Part shown: positions 11,328 to 24,000 of the stretch, one piece after another
Layout: every line of letters begins with the position of its first letter
Numbering within the stretch: position 1 is the first letter of the stretch
Origin: Saposhnikovia divaricata
Lineage: Eukaryota; Streptophyta; Magnoliopsida; Apiales; Apiaceae
Reading direction: 5' to 3'
DNA length: 64,000 bases
NCBI GenBank assembly: GCA_036435485.1
Contig: CM071596.1
Coordinates: 58,267,001 to 58,331,000, forward strand
Translations under genes and position numbers: made by a program
The notes under the pieces: generated by a model
The model's database searches: none
What the model was told of the DNA's origin: nothing
Seen by the model: the letters and a program-made list of their open reading frames with translations, nothing else

Positions 11328-12098
11328 ATGAGTAGTGATAGTCTAGTAGACGGAGTGGTTGTTCATCTTGATCTCTTTATCTCTTGTACTTGTAGCACTT
11401 ATTAGTACATTTCTAGTGAATTGTTTTGGTTGGGACATTAATTCCCACCTGCAATTTTTAATCTTTTACAAGGGGTATTCATGTCACCAAAAATCTTGTA
11501 TTTTTTTTATGTACTCGTCAATAATATTATCTACATATCCATAAACTAAAAATTCATTACTCTTAGCTTTTAACTTTACAAAAATTTGTCAAAATATAAG
11601 CTAGTATATTGGTAGACCAATAATCATTTCATTAATGTGTTATGATATTTAATCATAATAACACATTAACACATAGTATTCACAGTATTCAGAACATATG
11701 CATTTTATAGTAAGATCCAGTTAAATATAAATATTGCAATAATTTTCAGACCAATAAAAGAAATAGGACAGAGGAACGAGGAGCAGACATGAAAATATAA
11801 ATTACCGAACATAAAAACTTAATTACTGAAAATAGGTCCAATGGCATGAAGCCACCAAAAAGAAAGAAAACAAACAAAAAACTAGGTAATAGTTTCTGCA
11901 TGAAGACCATGACACATTTCTACAGCTAGGTATATCAAGCCATATCAGTGTTTCCTCAAGGTTATTGTTTCATTTTCAAAAATTATTGTAAAGATCAACA
12001 TACTACTTCACTTTATAATTTCCACGCAGTAATAGAAATAGCTACAAGCATCAAGTTCTTGGGCAATGTTGTTGACCTGATTCATCTCAATTAATCTT
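11328..12098. other. Intergenic DNA downstream of the LEUNIG-like gene
   Basis: No gene or clear repeat is seen in about 770 bp between the Athila LTR and the stop codon of the minus-strand gene. The right part presumably holds that gene's 3' UTR and polyadenylation region. Confidence 0.5.
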
Positions 12099-15000
12099 TC
12101 ATTTAGCAGATCGTTCGTTTCTTTCATTGCCGAATTCCCTATCAGAAGATTGCTCAGGAGGCTGACCAGAACCTGCTGTATGCATTTGCAGTACCTGACG
12201 CAAAAACGGTAAAAATGCATCTGGTACACGAGAGTACTCGTATGAATCAAGATCAGGTCCCTGGCAATATAAATATGAATCAAAATTAGAAAATGCACAT
12301 GGTTGTGAACCAATGGAAAAATATGCAACAGCAACTACAAAAGAAATTTGTTAGATATGCTAAAATATATTGGTTACTTACAGGCACGACCACCAATCCT
12401 GTTGGTGGCAATTGGTTATTCCTGTTGACTTCACCTGAAAAGTAGATTTTGAGTGTTGTTAACTCAAACCTAATCGGCAAGCCGACTCTTAGTCAAGTGC
12501 AAACTACACGTTTAATGATTAAAGGAGAGTAAGTCGAAACATAAGAAAAAACGAGGATCATGTTCACTTTATTGTTATACACCATAAACAGCATAATTAT
12601 CATTATAATTGCTTACAATATTTATAAAGAGACTACCTAGAACGGAAAAGTTATCTACAATAGGAAAATTGACCCGATAAGCAAATTGATATCCTAACAA
12701 GTTCGAGGACAAGATTTAATGTACTTTGTCTAGCTATCTTTTGGATTCATCCCAAGCACCAATGATTATATATATTATATGCCATCTATAGGTTGCTTCT
12801 CCCAAATTAAGTTTACCTTTATACTTATCAACCATAATGAAAGAAAATAAACAGTGCAAGTAGAAATAAAGTTATGTGCGTAATTGAAAAGGAAACATAG
12901 TGAAATTTGCATAAAATGTTAATCACCAATATTATTTTGCATAAAAATTTACTTATTTAAAAAAGATTCTTGGACATAAGCACAGTTTTATACTTTTTAA
13001 AAACACAAAGGTCCCTATTTTCAGTGCTCGTTTTTACAGAAAACATTTACTTAGTTTAAGGGTAGATGTGCTATTATTATGTATGAGAATTCTTTTTGAC
13101 TTTTTAGAATGTATTTATTTTTTTGAAAATTAAATTAGAATATAAAAAGTCGATCAAGAATTCCCAATATAATATAAAGGTGATACAACAATTTATAGCT
13201 TAATTTTTTTGCGTTTATCTTAAGTTTTATTTGTTTCTTTTGGCCAAGTTATAGCTTTGAACTTTGACCATACAAAATTCATCATCTATTCATCATCATC
13301 ATCTTATTATAGTTAAATAAGACCAAAACATTGGTGGAAGGAAGATCAAACAAAACTACAACTCACATTCTACCACTAACCACCCATATTTTGTACCCCT
13401 TACATTAAGCAACATCTGGAGAAACTTATGTTTGAAAAATATTATCAGTTAAACAAATGAAGATTGAAGCCAAGATGATGCAAATATTTTCTCTTCAAGT
13501 CAATTCAAGAAGCTTTCAAGATTTCAGACAAACCTGCATGATCTGCCACTATTGTAGATGTGGAATTCGGTCCTACAGGACGAGTTAACTCCATTTCGTC
13601 AAACCATCCTAGACCATAATCCTTTGGATCCTGCAACATAAGTAAGACTCAGTTTACATTCATTTTTTGGTATCTGGATGCACATAGAATCATTCAATTT
13701 GATGCAGCCGTACCTCGGTAACCTGAGCAGGAGTTTCCACAGTAGCTGATAGCTGTAGGTGGCTGTGACAGACGAAAATGACAAAACCATTATGTGTAAT
13801 TATCAAGTAAAGAAAATAGATTTTTCATAATTTTTTGTGATTGGAGATGCAGTTAAATAAGGTTTTCAAAACATTTAGTCACATCTTCATTTCCACTAGT
13901 TCAAACAAATACCATACTTCCAATCATTAAACTATATACAGCCCTTGACTATAAAGTGGCATGACCTAATTAAATTTAACAAAATCAAACACATATGAAA
14001 TTAACACATAAAAGGAAGTAAAGGCTGAATCCTATCAAATTTTTGTTGAATGTAGTAATCTTATCATTTTAAAAGAAAATATATAAGATACTATTGTCAT
14101 TTTTTGATTAGATTCACAATTAATTCTTTTTTTTATGAATAAGTTGGCTTATATGCCAATACAAAGAACGAGGGATGATAAGAGATAAACTCTTGCCTGA
14201 GCTATCTCATCCTATTCAATTAGAATCAGATATGCCTAGAAATTCAGCTGTTGATTATAGTAGGTGATTACGCATTATTTTTTAATCTCTATAATAGAAG
14301 CAATAATTGTAAGAAAATCACCTTTGACGGCCTACAGGTGGCAAGCGTTCGTTCCCAAAAGCTTCTGCTACCAACAAAGGTTCAGCAGCCGACTGCCCCA
14401 GAACACTATCATTGATGGTATCCATTGGAAGCTTACCAGCTCTGCGTTGGTAAATTCCAGGGGTTGACAACTGTTGGCTCATCCCAGTACTTGCAATCAC
14501 AGGGAGCACATCATGTTGTGGATCGTTAGGTACTGTTTGTCGGGAACTGCTACCCCCTTGATTCTTTACTGATGAGGCTAGCATTTCCATGGCATTTACC
14601 ATTGATTGCTGAGTATAATGTAATCAAATCTTAGATACATATTACATAAGAATGAATTTTAACTTCAAAGACTTAGAATTCATCAAAAAAGACCTGTCCA
14701 GAAGATTGTACATTTGCTGCCGCTTTGTTCGACAGCCTTGACAAAAATGTGGGCCAGAAAAATTGCCACCACTCTGTCAACAGACTTTCTTCGCACCTTT
14801 CCACTAAAAATATATTTAGAAGAAGAAGAGGTAAAAGATTTGAAAGAAGAAAAAAGTAGTAAAAATGGGATATTCTTCTCCCAAGAAAAATATCAAACAC
14901 ACATTTTTTAGTTTTGAGAAAAAAGTCAAATAAACAAACCAACAACTAGGTAATAGTAGTCCTGTGGATAATACATCAAAAAAGTATTTCTACCGGTAGG

Positions 15001-18000
15001 TAACGTAAAATAAATTAGTAACATAAACCAACAACTAAGTGGCCAATATACTTATTAGTCAATCTTTATTGTTGTGGAATAAAAACTAGGTTACGATCTG
15101 TAATTAATGCTAGGGTGGTTGAGCATCGAGCTTTAATGGCTGTTCTTGTGTTCGTGGCTGAATCTGCCTTCACAAGATGCCTACGTACTTTGATGAATAT
15201 CAAAGATAAAGCCAAAAATGTAGTTCTAGGTTGAGGGGTCTGGCCCTTTATATAGGCTGAGAAGCCTTAGAATTATGGTAGGAGTCAGAGACTTGGTGGA
15301 CAAGTCTTTGAGGAAGGTTCTAGATCTATTCCTTGTAGGAATCAGTTTCCATATTGAATTGGATACCTTGGTGGCTAAGTCTGATGGAGATAATATCCTT
15401 ATCCAACTCTTATTGCTGAGCTGTTTATTTCCCCCAATATTAATTACGAAATTAATATTATAATTGGGGTTTTGGGTCCATCTGGTGGGTCCCACGTTTG
15501 GACCATTCCTGGTCTAATTAATGCCACATTAAATGTGTCTTTAGTGTTTATTTTCAGCCCATATCATTTGCCCCCCAACTTCTAGGAAAACTGATCAGGC
15601 TTTCCTTAAAGTTTTACTTGTCTAATTCGAGACTCGGGTCAAGGTTTATCTTTGATATCGTTTTGATGTAAAGCGTGGAGCGACCGACGCGTTTACAACG
15701 ACGTTAGATTATGCCAACAACATTGAACGGTGCTAAACGGCACTAAACGGCACTAAACGGTGCTAAACAACCTTAAACGACGTTTAAACGATGTTAAACG
15801 ACGCTAAACGGCGTTAAACGGCGCTAAACGGCACTAAACGGCACTAAACGGTGCTAAACAGCCTTAAACGACGTTTAAACGATGTTAAACGACGCTAAAC
15901 GGCATTAAACGGCGCTAAACGGCACTAAACGGCGATAAACGGTGCTAAACAGCTTAAAACGACGTTTAAACGATGCTAAACGAACGCTAAACGGCGTTAA
16001 ACGACACTAAACGGTGCTAAACAGCCTTAAACGACGTTTAAACGATGTTAAACGACGCTAAACGGCGTTAAACTGCGCTAAACGGCACTAAACGGCACTA
16101 AACGGTGCTAAACAGCCTTAAACGACATTTAAACGATGTTAAACGACGCTAAACGGCATTAAACGGCGCTAAACGGCACTAAACGGCACTAAACGGTGCT
16201 AAACAGCTTTAAACGACGTTTAAACGATGTTAAACGATGCTAAACGGCGTTAAACGGTGCTAAACGGCACTAAACGGCACTAAACGGTGCTAAACAGCTT
16301 TAAACGATGTTTAAACGATGTTAAACGACGCTAAACGGCGTTAAACGGCGCTAAACGGCACTAAACGACACTAAACGGTGCTAAACAGCCTTAAACGACG
16401 TTTAAACGATGTTAAACGACGATAAACGGCGTTAAACGGCGCTAAACGGCACTAAACGGCTCTAAACGGTGCACTGAAAACCATCCGAAAAAATCGAGAT
16501 CTAGGTCCAGAAACTACCCGAGATTCGGTGAAAAATCAAGATTCAGGACCACGAACTAACCCGCGATCGGCCGGATCGAGGGCTAGCTCGTGGTCGGCTA
16601 GCACCTGGTCGGCCGAGAGGCCTCGATCCATGGTGGTCGGCCGAAGGCTGGTCGGCTGCGGGCTGGTCGGCCGAAGCGCCTTGGCGTGCCTTGGTCGGCC
16701 GGTTCGTGGTCTTCCAGCTCGTGGTCGGCCGAGGCTCCTCAAAATGCCGTGGTCGGCTACACGGTGGTCGGCTATGGCTCCTTCGGGTGTCATGGTCGGC
16801 TACTTTGTGGTCGGCTACGGCTACTTAGGGTGTCGTGGTCGGCCACTTCGTGGTTGGCGAGGAAACCCGGACCTGAAAACCATTCATGGATCTTGAGGAT
16901 CAAGAACCTTGATCTTGATCTCAAGTTTAGCATCTTGGTCATCCGTGACTTTCAAGGATCAAGAACCTCGATCTTGATCTTAAGTCGTCAAGGATCTAGG
17001 GTCTAAAATCATCCGTGATCCTAAGGATCAAGAACCTCGATTTTGATCTTTAGTCGTCAGTTTGGTCATTCGTGACTTCTAACGGTATTACTCCTTAATT
17101 CATGATTAGCACTGCTAACCTTCTACTTAAGACTAAACTCGTTACTTATCTTCTTAAGCGCAAACATCCATGCAGCAAATATTTCAGCTATTTCTTTTCC
17201 GACATATATGAATTATAACGATTCTTTCTGTATAACGCGGATAATTTCTGTCCTTTTTTCGTCGGAACGAGATGTCCAAATGATAAGGGAGTCATATCAC
17301 TTCCCAAGTGCCATTAAGGTTCGTCTCCCAAATCCATCAGATAGAACATGCAACTGGCATCCTGAGAGGATCTGTGTTTACTGGGGTGCCTTAGATGCTG
17401 GGTTCAGATTCCCGGTTGACAATTTTATCATTAGATTGCTGGCGGAGTATCAGATTCACAGCATTTCTGGGAAAGGGAGTTTGTAGTTCTTGAGTGGAAA
17501 GGTGGTGACTGGGGAAACTTCTTTGTGAAGAGATTTGGGTCCGTGGAGGATAGTTCACATTTCGTGTGTGACCTTACCGATTCAGAATTGTTGGATCGAG
17601 ATAGACTTCTTGCTGATGACGGCCGTACACACTATAAAACTTTTCTGAATGAAAATAATCTTATTGGGGCTGGCCTTAGCTTTCTTTCCATTGAGGGTAA
17701 CTTTCTTTCTTGAGCTTATTATGAACTCTGTTTGTTCTTATCCCGATATTTTTCTCTTTGTATTTCAGCTGCTGAGGAGATTGATAATCGTCCTGAGAAC
17801 CGACCAACTGTTACCAAGAGGATGAAGAAGAAGGCTGAGGAGAGGCTGAATCCAACTAAGCCTCATATCCCTAACTTCTTGGAGCATTGTTCTCAAGGCG
17901 GTAAACGATCCCGAAACGCTGACGGGGACGTCAGGACTCCTTTCATACCCCCTTGGGGCATATGTCAACAAGACTCGATCTTTGGGAGTCCTTATCTAGC

Positions 18001-21000
18001 CCTAGACTGGTCCAAGCTTTCAATCACTCCTCCTGACCGAGCGACACTGCATGCAGGCGACAAAATGGATGAGTCTCAGCTCATGGGCGCCCAGGCCTTG
18101 TATCAGGTATGAAATTCCCTCTGTTAAGTCTGATATTGTTATTGATTTCAACTTTGCATATTCCTCGTAGCTCACCCATTTCCTTGTTGCAGGCCAACGC
18201 TTATTTTCAAACTATTTCGACCCAAGGCCGGGCTTTTAGGGATGAGAATATTAGCTTGAAGAATGACTCAGCAAGGTTCAGGGAAGAGATTGACGATCTG
18301 CACTCCCAAGTCGTTTGCGTTGAAGCTAATGCCGCATCTACCCGTAAAAAACTTGCTTCTTTAGCCAAAAAGAAGTCATCTGATTCCGACAAGGTGATCC
18401 AGGCCTACCATAGGTCTAAAGATTTTCTTAAGCTCATTGATCATCATGATGATGAGATGCGTCCCTTCAACATGTCTGTTGGTTGGGATAAGGCCATTAA
18501 CGCTGTGAGTCGTAGGCATCCATCTGTTGTCAACCCGGCTGATTTTCCTTGCCCAAATTGGGGTGCCATCCCAGCTAAGCTAGCTTCTGGTTCGGGAACT
18601 AAAGTTGTTCCTCAGGCATCAGGATCCGGCTCCAAAGGCAGTCATCGACGCTCTGGATCCAACTCCAAGAGGGCTGTTAAAGTTGCTAGCCAAGACTCAT
18701 CTTCTTCTGGCTCCCGTGGGAAGAAACCCCCACCTGCAAAGAAAGTTGGAGTAGTTCGTCAACCCCTCCCTGGCAAGAGACTGATCCGGAACGAGGGCAG
18801 TTCTACTTCTGATTCATCTTCCGAGGAAAAAGGAGCCGAAGTTGCTAGAGTTCAGCCAATGGTGATTGCCGAGCCCGGGTGATGACTTCGGTGAAGACTC
18901 AGAGGAGGAGAGTGGGGAAGAGGAGAGTGGCGAAGAGGAGTCTGGGGAGGAGTAGCTGGAGCTGGTTTGTGGCCTTGCATGGCCTTGTTAGCCGTATGTG
19001 GCTTTATCTGTCTAGATTTCAATCAAGGTCCTTCGGGACCAAACTTTTATCTGTCTCATTGATATAACTTAACTGTTGGCCCTTCGGGGTCTTTATTTAT
19101 GCATTTGTTTCCTCATTTGTTTGTTTACTTGTTTTCGGTACTTGGCCTTTCTAGACTTACACTCAACAGGTGCTTGGTACATAAACAAAATCACAGAATC
19201 ATTGAAGGAAACAAACTTGCATTAATAATTCGAAATGGGTTCAACCCTTACATAACTTATTATTGTCCTACTCGGGGCGTTAAGCCCTGGAATGGTTTCA
19301 TCGAACCTTATTTCTACTTCTCCTAATAAATAGATAGAAAGCTGAATCCGTAAAAGGATAGCTTATACATAATAAACTTTGAGGTTCAAGGCATGCCAAG
19401 TACGGGGCACCTCAACCCCGTCCAAGGTCTCCAACTTGTATGATCCTCGTCCCAACATCTTCTTGACTTGATACGGCCCTTCCCAATTAGGGGCTAGCTT
19501 TCCCTTCTGGCCAACTCCAGAAGCCTCGATCTTCCTTAGAACCAGGTCGCCTTGTCGAAAGAACCTTTCCTTAACCCTGTGGTTGTAATAAAAGTATGCT
19601 TTCTTTTGATGCTCCACATTTCTAGCGTTTACCTCGTCCCTGACTTCATCAATCAGGTCCAGGGCGAGACTCATGCCTTCTTCATTAGTTTCTGGTTCAA
19701 AGGCCTCAACTCGAGGTGACGCTTGCATGATCTCCAAAGGCACAACTGCCTCAGCTCCGTAAGCCAGCAGGAACGGGGTTGCTCCAGTGGTCACTTTACA
19801 TGTGGTAAGGTATGCCCATAGTACGGGCAACAACTCATCTACCCAAGTGTTTCTAGAGCGTTCGACCCTCTTCTTCAGTCCATCAAGGATAATTCGATTA
19901 GCTACCTCAGCTTTCCCATTGGCTTGTGGATAAGCCACTGAGGTAAAACGAAGCTCAATCGCATTCTCCTCACAATACTTCTTGAACTCTTCATTATTGA
20001 ACTGTGTCCCATTGTCTGTCACCAAAATTCGTGGGATTCCATACCTGCAAATTATATTCTCCCAAAAGAACTGGGCAACTTGTTTGGTGGTTATCTTGCC
20101 TAGAGGTTTAGCGTCAATCCACTTAGTAAAGTAATCAATGGCCACTATCAGAAACTTCCTTTGTGCTGAAGCTACGGGGAAAGGACCAAGTATATCCATT
20201 CCCCACATTGCGAATGGAATAGGAGAGCTAACCGATGTTAACATATCAGGCGGCTGCCTTACTATCGGAGCGTGCTTCTGGCATCGATCGCACCGCTTGA
20301 CATAGCTCTGTGCATTGGCCAACATCTCTAGCCAGTAGAATCCCAAACGAGTTATTTTGTGAGCTAGGGCTCTGCCCCCCAAGTGCTGCCCACAGATACC
20401 TTCATGAACTTCTTCCAAAGCTTCCCTTGCCTCTTGGGGCCTCAAACATTTCAAGTACGGGATAACAAAAGACCTTTTGTAAAGGACACCTTCAATCAAG
20501 GCATATCTCAATGCTCTCACTGACAGCTTCCGTGCCTCCAAGGAATTGTCAGGGAGCCATCCGGTTTCGAGGTGAGCTTTGATAGGATCTATCCAACAGC
20601 TTCCCACTTCAATTGGTGCTACTAATTTCGAGTTGATGGTCGGGGCCTTTAAGACCTGGAAGTAAACACTCCCTGCATAATTTTCTATCTCGGAAGAAGC
20701 GAACTTAGATAGGGCATCGGCCTTAGCGTTCTCTTCTCTCGGAACACGAAGTCAGCTAATGCCTGAGCCTTAATGGCTGTTCGAGGCTTATACGTGATGT
20801 CAAATTCTCCAAGTTCAATTGCCCATTTGATCAGTCTTCCACTAGCCTTCGGGCTATGCAATATGTTTCTCAACTGTTGGTCCGTCAGGACTTCAATCTT
20901 ATGTGCCTGGAAGTACGGGTGTAACTTCCTCGAGGCTGTTATCAATGCCAAGGCGAACTTCTCAATGGGAGAGTAATTCATCTCAGCCCCGTGCAACACC

Positions 21001-24000
21001 TTGCTCACATAATAGATAGGTTTCTGGACCTTCTTCTCTTCTCGAATGAGAACGGCGCTCAACGCTTGCTCAGATACCGCCAGGTATAGATAAAGAGTCT
21101 CCTCGGGACTAGGTTTGGCCAGAAACGGGGCTTCAACCATGTACTTCTTCAGTTGTTCAAAGGCCTCTTGGCTCTCAGGGGTCCACTCAAAATTTTTCAC
21201 CTTCTTCAATGCTTGAAAGAAAGGCAAGCATTTGTCACCAGACTTGGAGATGAATCTTCCTAAAGCCGCTACCCAGCCTGTCAACTTCTGCACATCTCTT
21301 ATAAAGCGTGGCGGTTCCATATCTAAGATCGCCTTGATCTTGTCAGGGTTGGCCTCTATGCCTCTCTTTGAAACCATCAGACCCAAAAATTTGCTTGATC
21401 CAACGCCAAAGGCACACTTGGCTGGATTCAACATAATTTTGTGGTGCCTCAGCACTCGAATGCCTCTCTGAGGTGCTTAATGTGGTCTGCCTTGAACAGG
21501 CTCTTGACTAGCATGTCATCAACATAGACCTCCATGGTTTTTCCAATCAGATGGGCGAATATCTTATTCACCAGTCGTTGGTAAGTAGCTCCTGCATTCT
21601 TTAGACCGAAAGTCATAACAAAATAGCAGAAAATACCAAAGTGAGTTATGAAAGATACCTTAGGGATGTCATCCTTGTGCATCTTAATCTGATTGTAGCC
21701 GCTGAACCCATCCATGAAGCTCAACATCTCATGTCCAGCTGTGGCATCTATTAACATGTCTATCCTTGGTAAAGGGAAACAATCCTTAGGGCATGCGTCA
21801 TTCAAGTCGGTGAAGTCTATACACATCCTCCACTTACCGTTGGCTTTCTTGACCATCACAGGGTTAGCCAACCATTCTGGAAACTGAATCTCTTCAATAA
21901 ACCCAGCTTCTAAGAGCTTTTCCACTTCTTGCTTTATGGCCTCTTGCCTTTCAGGTGCAAAGTTCCTCTTCTTCTATTGTATTATCTTCCGACTAGGATC
22001 GACATTCAATATGTGAGTTATGAGTTGGGGATCAATCCCTGGCATATCAGCTGCTGTCCAGGCAAACACATCACTATTTTCTTGTAAGAATGCTATCAAC
22101 TTGCCCTTCAGGGGTTCCTTCAAAGAGGCTCCTATATAAGTCACCTTCTCAGGGTCGCCTAGCTCTAGAGGAATGGGAATTAAGTCCTTTGCTGGCATTC
22201 CTCGGTGTTCATCATCACCACGGACATCCATGTCTTCGATCAGAAGTACCTCCCCCCCGATTCCATCAGCTCTTAACGCGGATACATAACAACTTCTTGC
22301 CATCTTCTGATCACCCTTTTGTTCTCCAACACCATTCCTGGTTGTAAACTTAATCTTCATGTGATATGTGGAGGCCACAGCCTTGAATGCATGAAGTCCA
22401 GTCCTTCCTAGGATCGCGTTATAAGTCGAGGATGCCTTGATCACAAGGAAATTCAGCATCTGAGTAGCCTCTTTAGGCTCCTGTCCAATTGTCATGGGTA
22501 ACTGAATAGTCCCTTCAACCTTGGACTCAACTCCATTAAATCCATAGATCGGCATGTTGGTGGGGGTCAACTGAGAATCGGTGTACCCCATTTTCACAAA
22601 CGCATCGTGAAACAAGATATCAACAGAAGCTCCATTGTCTATCAAGACTCGTTTCACCTCCGAGTTTCCAATCACAGGAGTTATGACCAACGGGTCGTCA
22701 TGGGGGAACTTTACCCCTTCGAGGTCTGAATCATCAAACCCAATAACTATTTCAGTCCTAGCACGTTTTGGGGCTTCTCCCACGATGTGCATCACTTCTC
22801 TGGCATACGCCTTTCGTGTCGGCCGCTGTCGGGCCTCCCCAAATCATATTAACAACTGGCCCTCGGGGCTGTGGATTACGATCACGATCGTTATCTCTTC
22901 TGTCATTGTCTCTCCTGTCATAGTCCCTTCTTTGGGTTCCACGATCATCATTCTTTGTGAACCTGCTTAGCTTTCCTTTTCGGATCAAGAACTCAATCTC
23001 ATCTTTCAACTGCCTACAATCATCTGTATCATGACCCACATCACGGTGGTACCTACAGTATTGATCCTTATTTCTCTTCGTGGGATCACCCCTAAGTGGC
23101 TTCGGCCATCGAAAGTCTTTATCCTTCTCAATATCTAGCAAGATCTGACTCCTAGGAGCGTTCAGTCTTGCATAATCAGAAAACCTCGGTCCCAAACCCT
23201 TCTTTGGTGGTGACTCGGAATCCTTGCTAGTCCGGGGATACTTGTCCCTAGCATCGTACTCTTGCTCTTGCTTTCGTTTCTTCGAGTCATTAGAACCCTT
23301 GCCATTGCCTCCTGCGGTTTCCTTCTTCATGCTGTCCTCAGCCTTGATATATTTGTCGGCCCTTCGTTGGAGCTCGGCCATATTTTCAGGAGGATGTTTT
23401 GCCAAAGACCTTTTAAAGAAGAGATCAGTGGTTCCGTGTTCCAGGGCTACCATGGCCACCTTATTTTCCAGATCCGTGATATTCAGCGTCTCCTTGGTGA
23501 ATCGCTTAAGGTAATCCCTCAAATTCTCGTTCTTCCCCTGCACCACATACATAAGGGATGCAGAACGTTTTTCATGAACTCTCCCACTAATGAACTGGCT
23601 GACAAAGGCGGCACTCAGCTCCTTGAATGAGCCAATTGAGTTTTCAGGTAAGCGGTTATACCACCTTTGAGCCATGCCCAACAGGGTTTGAGGGAACGCC
23701 CTACACTTTAAGGCGTCGCTCGCAGGCTGCAATAGCAGTGCATTGGAGAATGTCCTAACATGGTTTGCGGGGTCACCCGTTTCGTCAAAAGCCTTAATCG
23801 TCGGCATCTTGAACTTCCTTGAGATGCGAGCATTTATTACCTCTTCAGTGAACGGAGGTGTGGGATCATCAGGATCCCCAAGTGGCATCAGATCCTTGGG
23901 GTTACTTTTGGGGGTCTCCACCCTTGTCGATTTTTCAGTTGGGGCTTCAACCCTTCGCTGTCTCCTTGAGGGCCTCTCCAGATTTATAATGGGAATCCTC

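Noticed and set aside
12008..12334. Alternative minus-strand frame with NDLLNERLIEMNQVNNIAQE
   Set aside because: It is protein-like, but the exon phases of the LEUNIG-like gene lead into the other frame (YSRVPDAFLPFLRQ) and its stop at 12,099. It is kept in mind as a possible ancestral C-terminus after a frameshift.
16528..17006. Open frames of 85-122 residues on both strands
   Set aside because: They arise from the GC-rich ggtcggc repeats. The strands overlap and no protein similarity is apparent.
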